In this document: positions 1-7,579 of the stretch, piece by piece
Layout of the letters: every line of letters begins with the position of its first letter
Numbering within the stretch: the stretch's first letter is position 1
Source of the DNA: Rhizorhabdus sp947085315
Lineage (GTDB): Bacteria > Pseudomonadota > Alphaproteobacteria > Sphingomonadales > Sphingomonadaceae
Direction: 5' to 3'
DNA length: 64,000 nucleotides
NCBI GenBank assembly: GCA_947085315.1
Contig: CAMTVW010000002.1
Span: 62,001-126,000 of the forward strand
Program-made: the position numbers and the translations under genes
The notes under the pieces: generated by a model
Database searches by the model: none
What the model saw: the letters and a program-made list of their open reading frames with translations, nothing else
Told to the model about the DNA's origin: nothing

Positions 1-480
1 GAACATCACGTCGGGGCGGCCGGCATCATATTCGTCGAACACCAGCGCGGTCGGCGTCTGCAACGCCCACGGCAACAGGCCTTCGCGGAACTCGGTGACC
101 TGTTTGCCGTCGCGCAGCACGATGGCGTCGCGGCCGACCAGATCGACGCGACTGATATGCGCGTCGAGGTTGATGCGGATGCACGGCCAGTTGAGGCGCG
201 CGGCGACCTGCTCGATATGACTCGACTTGCCGGTGCCGTGATAGCCCTGGACCATGACGCGGCGGTTGAACGCGAAGCCGGCCGCGATCGCCAGCGTCGT
301 GTCCGGATCGAACACATAGGCGGGGTCGAGATCGGGCACCCGTTCATCCGATTCGGAGAAGGCGGGGACTTCCATATCGCTGTCGATCCCGAACGCCTCG
401 CGGACCTTGATCATCCGGTCGGGTGCCGCAAGGATCGTCTCGGTGCGGCTGTCGGGCTGGACATTGGGCAGGTCGGTCAT
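1..480 (-). CDS. cobS: cobaltochelatase subunit CobS, N-terminal part
   Basis: MoxR-like AAA+ ATPase subunit of the aerobic cobalt chelatase, which works with CobT and CobN to insert cobalt into hydrogenobyrinate diamide during cobalamin synthesis. The visible 160 residues begin MTDLPNVQP and include a Walker A loop (GYHGTGKSSH, about residues 79-88) and a Walker B-like VFDEYDAG near residue 150. The reading frame runs off the left edge, so the C-terminal half is missing. The gene follows a J-domain gene with a 33-base gap, an arrangement common in alphaproteobacteria, where cobT is normally next. Confidence 0.9.
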   Translation of the reverse strand, partial: MTDLPNVQPDSRTETILAAPDRMIKVREAFGIDSDMEVPAFSESDERVPDLDPAYVFDPDTTLAIAAGFAFNRRVMVQGYHGTGKSSHIEQVAARLNWPCIRINLDAHISRVDLVGRDAIVLRDGKQVTEFREGLLPWALQTPTALVFDEYDAGRPDVMF

Positions 481-513
481 TGGCGAAAACCTTTTCAGGG
501 TCGATCATGTCGC

Positions 514-1083
514 TTATGCGAAGGCGGGACGGCCTTTCAGCTGCGTATAAGCCGAAATCACGTCCTGCAAAGCCTTCTCGTGGCTCCGATCGCCACCATT
601 CCGGTCCGGATGGTAGCGGCGGACCAGTTCGGCATAGCGGGTGCGCAGCGCGCGGCGATCGGCATCCTGTTCGAGCCCGAGCGTCTTGAGCGCGCGCCGA
701 TCGCCTTCAGACAGCGGGCGGCCGTCGCTGCGCTCGCGCTCGACCGCGCGGGCATAGCGCGCGCCGATCGCATCGAGCGGGTCGACGAAATCGGCCCAGC
801 GCGGCCTGTCACCCGCGCCGGGCGCGAAGGCCCGGGTCTCGCGCTCCCAGCCGGCATAGGGGGTCTGCTGCGCCTCGATCTCGTCGGTGCTCATGCCCTC
901 GAAGAAATTATAGCCGGTGTTGAAGGCACGGATGTGATCCAGGCACAGGAAACGCCAGTCGCCCGGACCATCAGAGCCGGGGCGGCGGCCGCCGATCACG
1001 GGCGCGCGAAACTCGCCGGGTTGCTCGCAGCCCGGTTCCGCGCAGATGCGTTCGCCACTCTCGCTCCGCCCATGGAAACGCAT
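514..1083 (-). CDS. J-domain (DnaJ-like) protein upstream of cobS
   Basis: Small cochaperone-type protein of 189 residues from the ATG at 1083. The C-terminal 60 residues form a J domain with the diagnostic HPD in VRRYHPDRNGGD; the N-terminal part has a Cys pair (CAEPGCEQPG) and a FLCLDHIRAFN segment that look like a small zinc-binding module. There is no Gly/Phe or zinc-ribbon region of true DnaJ. The start is uncertain: the frame is open to 1197, and a TTG at 1116 preceded by AGAGG is an alternative. It diverges from bolA and probably forms a transcript with cobS. The client is unknown. Confidence 0.8.
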   Translation of the reverse strand: MRFHGRSESGERICAEPGCEQPGEFRAPVIGGRRPGSDGPGDWRFLCLDHIRAFNTGYNFFEGMSTDEIEAQQTPYAGWERETRAFAPGAGDRPRWADFVDPLDAIGARYARAVERERSDGRPLSEGDRRALKTLGLEQDADRRALRTRYAELVRRYHPDRNGGDRSHEKALQDVISAYTQLKGRPAFA

Positions 1084-1155
1084 CCGCGTGCGCCGGGCCG
1101 AAAACTCTTCGTTCAATGCTCGCCTCTTGCCGTGCAAACGCTCTATATAGCGCGG

Positions 1156-1440
1156 ATGAGCGAACTTCCCACAGGCCCGGTAGCCAAAGAAATCCATCAG
1201 CGCCTCAGTATGGCGCTGTCACCCAGCCGTCTCGCCGTGATCGACGACAGCGACAAGCATCGCGGCCATGCCGGGCATGACGGATCGGGCGAAAGCCACT
1301 TCACCGTCGAGATCGAAAGCCCGTCCTTCACGGGCCAGTCGCGGGTGGCCCGCCAGCGCGCGGTCAACAGCGCGCTGGCCGAACTGCTGCGCGACAAGGT
1401 CCACGCGCTGGCGATCAAGGCGACGGCGCCGGGCGAATAG
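1156..1440 (+). CDS. bolA: BolA family protein
   Basis: BolA-type protein of 94 residues. Family members pair with monothiol glutaredoxins to bind or transfer [2Fe-2S] clusters. It begins MSELPTGPVAKEI and holds the class II KH-like core, including the conserved DDSDKHRGH segment (His as possible cluster ligand), ESHFTVEIES, and VHALAIKA at the C-terminus. The ATG at 1156 gives the normal BolA length although the frame stays open far upstream. It is transcribed away from the J-domain gene. Confidence 0.9.
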   Translation: MSELPTGPVAKEIHQRLSMALSPSRLAVIDDSDKHRGHAGHDGSGESHFTVEIESPSFTGQSRVARQRAVNSALAELLRDKVHALAIKATAPGE

Positions 1441-1552
1441 TCGTCGCCCCGGCCTCCGCCAGAGCGATAAGGTTCATTCCGTCCCCCAACATGATGGAAC
1501 CCGGTCCGCCCCGTCTGCGTTCAATCGCCCGAATCGCAATGGAGTTATCCCG

Positions 1553-1735
1553 ATGCTGAAATGGGCGCTTATCTTTCTGGTGGTTGGCCTCGCGCTGGGC
1601 GCGATGGGCTTCGGCGGGGTGGGCGGCGCCTTTGTCGGCATCGCCAAGATCCTGTTCTTCGTCGCGATCGTTCTGTTCATCGTCTTCGCGCTGCTCGCGC
1701 TGTTCGCGGGCAGAAAGATCAGCGACGCATTGTAG
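1553..1735 (+). CDS. DUF1328 (YtjA-like) small membrane protein
   Basis: Sixty-residue, very hydrophobic protein starting MLKWALIFLVVGL, with two transmembrane helices joined by a glycine-rich turn (GFGGVGG, residues 19-25) and a short basic tail. Length, the W near the N-terminus and the FGG turn match the DUF1328/YtjA family of inner-membrane proteins of unknown role. A GGAG sequence lies just upstream of the ATG. The gene is followed by a perfect 10-bp hairpin. Confidence 0.85.
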   Translation: MLKWALIFLVVGLALGAMGFGGVGGAFVGIAKILFFVAIVLFIVFALLALFAGRKISDAL

Positions 1736-1760
1736 ATCCGGTTTGCCGGAAAGACGTTGT

Positions 1761-1790
1761 GGGCTGCGGCACCTCTGGGCGCCGCAGCCC
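1761..1790 (+). terminator. hairpin after the DUF1328 gene
   Basis: Perfect 10-bp inverted repeat (GGGCTGCGGC at 1761 with its complement at 1781) around a 10-base loop, starting 25 bases after the DUF1328 stop. A short T-containing tract follows but no clean T-run, so it is only terminator-like. The next gene begins 21 bases later. Confidence 0.5.
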
Positions 1791-1811
1791 AGTTCGTTTA
1801 TGGTGCGTGCC

Positions 1812-2153
1812 ATGAAGATCGCAGCCCTTATCGCGCTTGCCGCGACCCTTGCCGTCGCCACGCCCGCTCTCGCGGCCGGCAACGCCTTCAGTGACCAGCT
1901 TCGCAAATTGTCGCCGCTCCAGCAGCGCGCGACGATGCGCCGTGCCGTGCTCGACGATGGCAAATATTGCCGGCGGATCGGCCCGGTGGCCTATCAACGG
2001 TCTTTCAAAAACCTCGAAATGTGGACCGTGCAATGCGATCGCGGCGCGGCCTATGGCGCCTTCATCGGGCTTGACGGGTCGGTCCAGGTCCGGCCCTGCG
2101 CCGATCTTGTCGCGCTGAAGCTGCCCGCCTGCCGGCTGCCTCAATCCAGATAG
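1812..2153 (+). CDS. small secreted protein, function unknown
   Basis: Protein of 113 residues with a clear Sec signal peptide (MKIAALIALAATLAVATPALAA) and a mature part with three Cys: GKYCRR, WTVQCDRG and RPCADL, plus a fourth in LPACRLP. These could form disulfides in the periplasm. I recognise no named domain. The ATG at 1812 was chosen because it opens directly into the signal peptide. The gene is convergent with the OmpA-like gene, with 14 bases between stops. Confidence 0.7.
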   Translation: MKIAALIALAATLAVATPALAAGNAFSDQLRKLSPLQQRATMRRAVLDDGKYCRRIGPVAYQRSFKNLEMWTVQCDRGAAYGAFIGLDGSVQVRPCADLVALKLPACRLPQSR

Positions 2154-2167
2154 GCCGGCGATCCTGT

Positions 2168-2728
2168 TCATTGCCGATGCCGCAATATCATCGCGACTCG
2201 CTCATTGCTGGCGCGGCCTTCGGCAGTTTTGTTGTCGCCGATCGGATCGGCGCCGCCACGACCTTCGGTGGTGAGACGCGACATCGCGATGCCTCCCTCG
2301 TTCAGGGCGTTCACGATCCACTCGGCGCGTGCCTGCGACAGCTTCAGGTCGGCCGCCGGATCGCCGGTCGCGGCGGTGTAGCCGATCACGTGCAGCATCA
2401 CATTGGGATTGGCTTTCAATATCTGGACACCGCGCCCGATCCGGACCTTGGATTCGATCGTCGGCTCGATCGAGCGGCCGTCAAACTCCCTGCCGCCAAG
2501 CTCGAACCGGCGTTCGGTGTCATCGGTGGACGCCAGCCAGTCGACCATGTCGCGCCCGACTGATCCCTTGGGCGCGGTCATTACGGATCCATTGGGCAAG
2601 GCCACCACCGCCGACAGATCCGGTGCGTCGGTTGTCGCCACCGGACGCGCCTGTCCGCAGGAGCGGACGGCAAGGATCCCGGCGACCAGCATGGCCAATG
2701 CAAGCGCGAACAGCAGAAATCTGGCCAT
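2168..2728 (-). CDS. OmpA-like domain envelope protein
   Basis: Protein of 186 residues with an N-terminal membrane anchor or signal (MARFLLFALALAMLVAG) and a C-terminal OmpA/MotB-type peptidoglycan-binding domain. Recognisable parts are LKANPNVMLHVIGYTAATGD, LSQARAEWIVNALNEGG and the RASNERVAM ending. The start at 2728 is supported by GGGAG six bases upstream; the frame is open to 2767. It probably ties the envelope to peptidoglycan non-covalently. Confidence 0.8.
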   Translation of the reverse strand: MARFLLFALALAMLVAGILAVRSCGQARPVATTDAPDLSAVVALPNGSVMTAPKGSVGRDMVDWLASTDDTERRFELGGREFDGRSIEPTIESKVRIGRGVQILKANPNVMLHVIGYTAATGDPAADLKLSQARAEWIVNALNEGGIAMSRLTTEGRGGADPIGDNKTAEGRASNERVAMILRHRQ

Positions 2729-2780
2729 CGATACTCCCACCCGAACGCGATCCGCCGAAATTACCACCCGTCCCTTGCCA

Positions 2781-3884
2781 TCAGCCGAAGCTGGAGGAAG
2801 CCTCCATCATCGCCAGAAAGAGGAAGAAGATCAGTGCCGATGTGTACGCCGAGATGACCAGCGCGATCATCCGCCAGGATGCGCCGAACCAGCCCAATCG
2901 ATAGGCTCCCTTCAACTGGCGATACATATGCCAGGGCGGGAAGATCAGCAGCACCGTCCAGATCACCCAGGCCGGCGCGCCGAACGCCGCGACGACGCTG
3001 AGCATCACCACCATCAAGGTCATCGCGGAGAGCGAGTAGGTGGCGAAGATGGCGTGGTCGTACATGCCCACGCCACGGCGGAACATGAACAGCATCCAGA
3101 TGAAGGGCAGCGAGATCGGGATCAGCGCCCAGGAGAATTTATACGCGCTCGACTGGAGCTTGTAGGCGGCCAGTTCGGGATTGGCAGCGACATGGCGCAT
3201 CACCCGATCCACACCCGGTACCCCGGTGTGCAAATCCTTTTCGTCGACGACGATCGCCCTGTTCCTGACCTCAGGCTTGATGATCCCCCTGGTGATCAGT
3301 CGCAATTCGGCTTGCTGCGACAACAGGTCACCGATCTGCTCGCTGATCTCGCCGGTCGGCACGCCCTTTGTCTTCATCGCCTTTTTCTGCGCGCTCAGTT
3401 CGGCGATCCGGGTCTCGGTCTTGCGCAGCTCCTCGGCGGCCTCGGTGCGCGCCTGCGCCATGGCAATCGCGCTCTTGCCCTCCCCGCCCGATCCTATCGG
3501 CCCACCGAACACCCCAAAGCTTGCCACCATCAGGAAGACCGAGAACAGGAACAGCGCCATGGGCGAGACGAAATTGACCCGCTCGCCCTCGACATAGCGG
3601 CGGGTCAGCTCGCCCGGCCGCCAGAACAGCAGGGGGATGGTGTGCCAGGTTCGCCCCTCCAGATGAAAGACGCCGTGCGCGATGTCGTGGAACAGCCCGC
3701 CGGCGGTGCGGTGGATATGCGCCGACTGCCCGCAGTGATGGCAATGTGATCCGATCAGCGGGGTGTGGCAGTTCAGACAGGCGCGATGACCGTTGCCATG
3801 CTCATGGCCGGTCTTGCCGTCGATGGCGCGCCCCGCAAGCGCCCCGGTCGCGACATCGGCGACCGCTTCGAATTCCCCTGACAT
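2781..3884 (-). CDS. DUF3667 family membrane protein with zinc ribbon
   Basis: Protein of 367 residues. An N-terminal four-Cys zinc ribbon (CLNCHTPLIGSHCHHCGQ, about residues 37-54) is followed by the family signature (FHDIAHGVFHLEGRTWHT), a first transmembrane segment (PMALFLFSVFLMVASFGVFG), a charged helical stretch rich in Glu/Lys/Gln (about 140-190), and three or four C-terminal transmembrane helices. This is the layout of DUF3667 proteins, found in many sphingomonads, whose role is not established. The large middle segment is probably periplasmic and coiled. Confidence 0.8.
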   Translation of the reverse strand: MSGEFEAVADVATGALAGRAIDGKTGHEHGNGHRACLNCHTPLIGSHCHHCGQSAHIHRTAGGLFHDIAHGVFHLEGRTWHTIPLLFWRPGELTRRYVEGERVNFVSPMALFLFSVFLMVASFGVFGGPIGSGGEGKSAIAMAQARTEAAEELRKTETRIAELSAQKKAMKTKGVPTGEISEQIGDLLSQQAELRLITRGIIKPEVRNRAIVVDEKDLHTGVPGVDRVMRHVAANPELAAYKLQSSAYKFSWALIPISLPFIWMLFMFRRGVGMYDHAIFATYSLSAMTLMVVMLSVVAAFGAPAWVIWTVLLIFPPWHMYRQLKGAYRLGWFGASWRMIALVISAYTSALIFFLFLAMMEASSSFG

Positions 3885-3961
3885 GGATGAAAGCTAGCAT
3901 TGCCGCCGCCAAAGCGCGAGTGGGCTTTGGGAAGGCAGCCACAATATGGTAGGGCGCGGTC

Positions 3962-5239
3962 ATGACCGAAGCCCTCGCCCTCCGCCCGACCGACGCCACC
4001 GCCCTGATCGCCGAAATGGGGCAGCGCGCACGCGCCGCCGCCGCCGTGCTGGCGGGAACGCCGACCGCCGACAAGGCGCGAGCGCTGACCGAGGCGGCGA
4101 AGGCGATCCGCGCGCGGGCCGATGCCATCCTCGCCGCCAATGCCGCCGATGTGGCACGCGCCGAGGCCAATGGCCTGACCCCGGCGATGATCGACCGGCT
4201 GAAGCTGAACCCCGCACGGCTCGAAGGCGTCGCCGCCGGGCTGGAGGCGGTGGCCGGGCTGGCCGATCCGGTCGGCCGGATGATCGATCAGGCCGAACGC
4301 CCCAATGGCCTGATCCTCCAGCGCATCCGCGTGCCGCTGGGCGTGATCGGGATCATCTATGAAAGCCGTCCCAACGTCACCGCCGATGCCGGGGCGCTGT
4401 CGCTGATGGCGGGCAATGCCTGCATCCTGCGCGGCGGCTCCGAAGCGGCGGACAGCAATCGTGCGATCCATGCCGCCCTGATCGAGGGCATCCGCGCCGC
4501 CGGCCTGCCCGAGGACGCGGTCCAGCTTGTCCCGATCACCGATCGCGCGGCGGTCGGCGCGATGCTGACCGCCCAGGGGCTGATCGACATCATCGTTCCG
4601 CGCGGCGGCAAGAGCCTGGTCGCGCGGGTGCAGGACGAGGCGCGCGTGCCCGTACTCGCGCATCTCGACGGCATCGTGCACCTCTATATCGACCAGGGCG
4701 CCGATCCGGCGAAGGCGGTGTCGCTCGCGGTCAACGCCAAGATGCGGCGCACCGGGGTGTGCGGCGCGACCGAAACGATCCTGATCGACCGCGCCTATGC
4801 GACGCCGCAGCCGATCCTGGCCGCGCTGATCGAGGCGGGCTGCGAAGTGCGCGGCGATGCAACCGCCCGGGCGATCGATCCCCGCGTGAAGCCCGCGTCG
4901 GACAATGACTGGGACTGCGAATATCTCGACAGCATCGTATCGGTGGCAATGGTCGACGGGGTCGCGGGCGCGATGGCGCATATCGCGCGCCACAGCTCTC
5001 ACCACACCGACGCGATCGTGACCGAGGACCAGGCCACCGCCGACCGTTTCCTGGCCGCGGTCGACAGCGCGATCGTGATGCACAACGCCTCGACCCAGTT
5101 CGCCGACGGCGGCGAGTTCGGGCTGGGCGCCGAGATCGGCATTTCAACCGGACGCCTCCATGCGCGCGGACCGGTCGCGCTGGAGGGGCTCACTACCTAC
5201 AAGTGGCTGGTGCGCGGATCGGGGCAGCTGCGCCCCTGA
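3962..5239 (+). CDS. proA: glutamate-5-semialdehyde dehydrogenase
   Basis: NADPH-dependent reduction of glutamyl-5-phosphate to glutamate-5-semialdehyde, the second step of proline synthesis. At 425 residues it has the family length. Motifs include GVIGIIYESRPNVT (about residue 127), the catalytic-Cys segment RRTGVCGATET (about 262-272) and the C-terminal STGRLHARGPV and EGLTTYKW. Its usual partner proB is not adjacent: the end of a proB-like gene lies at the opposite edge of the window, about 60 kb away. Confidence 0.95.
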   Translation: MTEALALRPTDATALIAEMGQRARAAAAVLAGTPTADKARALTEAAKAIRARADAILAANAADVARAEANGLTPAMIDRLKLNPARLEGVAAGLEAVAGLADPVGRMIDQAERPNGLILQRIRVPLGVIGIIYESRPNVTADAGALSLMAGNACILRGGSEAADSNRAIHAALIEGIRAAGLPEDAVQLVPITDRAAVGAMLTAQGLIDIIVPRGGKSLVARVQDEARVPVLAHLDGIVHLYIDQGADPAKAVSLAVNAKMRRTGVCGATETILIDRAYATPQPILAALIEAGCEVRGDATARAIDPRVKPASDNDWDCEYLDSIVSVAMVDGVAGAMAHIARHSSHHTDAIVTEDQATADRFLAAVDSAIVMHNASTQFADGGEFGLGAEIGISTGRLHARGPVALEGLTTYKWLVRGSGQLRP

Positions 5240-5338
5240 AGCCCGATAGGCGCGCTGTCCCGCGCGTAAGTTTATCTCGTTTGTAGAGAATAGCGATCGA
5301 ACCCACCTTGCTCCCGTTATCCCTGCGGGAGATTTGCC

Positions 5339-6655
5339 ATGGCGGCCGACACCAAGCCTTCTTCGCGCTTCTTCAGCGGCTTTGGCCTGCAGGTGCTCGT
5401 CGGCATGGTGATCGGCTTGCTGCTAGGGCTGCTCGCACGTTCGATCGGCCCGGTCGGCGAGGATCCGAACGGGCTGGCCCAGGCGCTCGACCTGATCGGG
5501 ACGATCTTCGTCCAGCTGCTCAAGGCGCTGGTGCCGCCGCTGGTGTTCGCCGCGATCGTCAGTTCGATCGTCAATCTGCGCGACCTGACCAATGCCGCCC
5601 GGCTGGTCGGCCAGACGCTGCTATGGTTCGCGATCACCGCGCTGATCGCGGTGCTGATCGGGATCGCGCTAGGTCTGATCATTCAGCCGGGCATCGCCGC
5701 CGGGGTCGCCCGCGAGGCTGCCGAAGCCCCGAAATCGGTGGGCGGCTGGCTCGATTTCCTGAAAGGGCTGGTACCCGCCAACGCGCTGGCGCTGACCGCC
5801 AGCAGCAAGACCGGCGATAGCGGCGCGGTCACCACCACGCTTGGTTTCAACGTCCTCCAGCTGATCGTGATTTCGATCGCGGTCGGCGCCGCCGCCCTGC
5901 GCGCGGGCACGGCGGCCGAACCCTTTATCGGCTTCGTCCGCGCATTGCTGGCGATCATGCGGCGGCTGCTGTGGTGGGTGATCCGGCTGACCCCGATCGG
6001 CAGCGCGGGCCTGATCGGCAGCGCGGTGGTCAAATATGGCTGGGATGCGCTGGGCAGCCTCGGCTGGTTCGCGGCCGCCAACTATATCGGGCTCGGCATC
6101 GTCCTGCTGATCGTCTATCCGGGGCTGCTGCTGTTCAACGGGATCAGCCCACGCCGCTTCTTCGCGGGCGCCTGGCCGGCGATCCAGCTTGGCTTCGTGT
6201 CGCGATCCTCGGTCGGCACGCTGCCGGTCACCGAACGCTCGGCCGAACGACTCGGGGTCCCGCGCAGCTACGCCTCTTTCGCGGTCCCGCTCGGGTCGAC
6301 GACCAAGATGGACGGCTGCGCCGCGATCTATCCGGCGATCTCGGCGATCTTCGTCGCGCAATTTTACGGCGTCCCGCTGGGGCTCACCGATTACGGCCTG
6401 ATCATCCTCGCCTCTGTGCTGGGGTCGTCCGCAACTGCGGGGCTGACCGGGGCGACGGTGATGCTGACCCTAACCCTCTCCACCCTCGGCCTGCCGCTCG
6501 AAGGTGCGGGGCTGCTGCTCGCGATCGACCCGATCCTCGATATGGGCCGCACCGCGGTCAATGTCGCCGGTCAGATCCTGGTCCCGATGATCGTCGCCCG
6601 GCGCGAGGGGATATTGGAGGAGCCGGTGGCCGAAGGGGTGCTGACAGAAGCGTGA
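5339..6655 (+). CDS. dicarboxylate/amino acid:cation symporter (DAACS family)
   Basis: Sodium- or proton-coupled carrier of the GltP/DctA family, 438 residues, inner membrane. Visible features are the N-terminal helix followed by LIGTIFVQLLKALVPPLVFAAI, the serine-containing hairpin SRSSVGTLPVT, the PLGSTTKMDGCA segment standing where the family has its NMDGT loop, and DPILDMGRTAVNV near the C-terminus. The KMDGCA form, and MGRTAVNV in place of the more usual R-T-x-x-N-V context, keep the binding Arg and Asn. The substrate cannot be fixed from sequence; glutamate, aspartate or C4-dicarboxylates are all possible. Confidence 0.88.
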   Translation: MAADTKPSSRFFSGFGLQVLVGMVIGLLLGLLARSIGPVGEDPNGLAQALDLIGTIFVQLLKALVPPLVFAAIVSSIVNLRDLTNAARLVGQTLLWFAITALIAVLIGIALGLIIQPGIAAGVAREAAEAPKSVGGWLDFLKGLVPANALALTASSKTGDSGAVTTTLGFNVLQLIVISIAVGAAALRAGTAAEPFIGFVRALLAIMRRLLWWVIRLTPIGSAGLIGSAVVKYGWDALGSLGWFAAANYIGLGIVLLIVYPGLLLFNGISPRRFFAGAWPAIQLGFVSRSSVGTLPVTERSAERLGVPRSYASFAVPLGSTTKMDGCAAIYPAISAIFVAQFYGVPLGLTDYGLIILASVLGSSATAGLTGATVMLTLTLSTLGLPLEGAGLLLAIDPILDMGRTAVNVAGQILVPMIVARREGILEEPVAEGVLTEA

Positions 6656-6663
6656 TCGGCCGA

Positions 6664-6688
6664 GCCGGCGCGCAACCAGCGCGCCGGC
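6664..6688 (+). terminator. hairpin after the symporter gene
   Basis: Perfect 10-bp stem (GCCGGCGCGC and its complement) with loop AACCA, eight bases past the symporter stop. There is no T-run, so this is a stop-proximal hairpin rather than a confident intrinsic terminator. Confidence 0.4.
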
Positions 6689-6788
6689 CGGGCGTTCAAC
6701 CCTTGTTCACCCGACGCTTGCGATAAATCGTGGTGGAACTAGGTTGAGCCCCGCACCCGTTGCGGGCCGCAGGATAAACATAAGGCGC

Positions 6789-7463
6789 ATGAACATGCCG
6801 ATCTTCCGCAAGATATTCGCCGCCGCAGCCCCGCTCGCACTGCTCGCGGCGTCAGCCTGCACCCAGCCCTTCGAGGCCAATGTCTCGCGCTTCCAGGCGT
6901 TGCCGGTGCCCGAGGGCCAGACCTTTGCGGTCGTGCCCACCGATGCCCGCAACGAGGGCGGGCTGGAGTTCGCGCAATATGCCGGGCTCGTCAGCCAGCG
7001 CCTCGCGGCCTATGGCTATCGCCCGGCCGAGGGCGGCGCCAAGCCAGAGCTGCTCGTCAAGTTCGACTTCGGCGTCGACAAGGGCCAGCCCAAGACGGTC
7101 TCGCGCCCGGCGCCCGGATCGGCCTTCGGCCCCTGGGGCGGTGGCTATGGCGGCTTCGGCCCCTATGGCCGCCGCTGGGGCTATGGATCGGCCTTTTATT
7201 ATGGCTGGGACCCATTTTTCTATGACCCCTGGTATCGCCAGGAAATCGACACCTACACCGTCTACACCAGCTGGGCCGACATGGTGATCGAGCGCGCGGC
7301 GGACGGTAAGAACGTCTTCGAAGGAAAGGCCCGCGCCCGCTCGCTCGACGATGCGTTGCCACGGCTGGTGCCCAACCTGGTCGAGGCGCTGTTCACCAAT
7401 TTCCCGGGCCAGTCGGGCGAAGAGGTGAAGATCACGATTGCGCCGCCCGACAAGAAGAAGTGA
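6789..7463 (+). CDS. DUF4136 domain lipoprotein
   Basis: Protein of 224 residues with a lipoprotein signal peptide (LALLAASACTQ, modified Cys near residue 24) and a DUF4136-type body: FEANVSRFQALP, YAGLVSQRLAAYGY, and the C-terminal VEALFTNFPGQSGE. A Gly/Tyr/Phe/Trp-rich stretch (GGGYGGFGPYGRRWGYG, about residues 116-150) interrupts the fold, which is common in this family. It is probably anchored in the outer membrane; the role is unknown. ATG at 6789 is preceded by AAGG. Confidence 0.8.
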   Translation: MNMPIFRKIFAAAAPLALLAASACTQPFEANVSRFQALPVPEGQTFAVVPTDARNEGGLEFAQYAGLVSQRLAAYGYRPAEGGAKPELLVKFDFGVDKGQPKTVSRPAPGSAFGPWGGGYGGFGPYGRRWGYGSAFYYGWDPFFYDPWYRQEIDTYTVYTSWADMVIERAADGKNVFEGKARARSLDDALPRLVPNLVEALFTNFPGQSGEEVKITIAPPDKKK

Positions 7464-7470
7464 CGATGCC

Positions 7471-7572
7471 CCCCCTCCCTGCCAAGGGAGGGGGGCACGC
7501 CACATGAGCGGCAAATCGGTCAGCCGTTTCGGTCGGACTGACCCACCCCAACCCCTCCCTTGGCAGGGAGGG
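7471..7572 (+). repeat. pair of inverted palindromic units (CCCTCCC type)
   Basis: Two short palindromes whose cores, CTCCCTGCCAAGGGAG at 7475 and CTCCCTTGGCAGGGAG at 7555, are exact reverse complements of each other. They flank about 55 bases between the convergent DUF4136 gene and dnaE. The right unit is followed by TTTTGT and could stop transcripts coming from the left. Confidence 0.75.
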
Positions 7573-7579
7573 GCTTTTG

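Noticed and set aside
2403..3749. Open frame of about 450 codons on the plus strand
   Set aside because: Antisense to the OmpA-like and DUF3667 genes, both of which have clear domain motifs.
7471..7572. CRISPR repeats
   Set aside because: The repeated units are palindrome pairs in inverted orientation, with no regular spacers and no cas genes.
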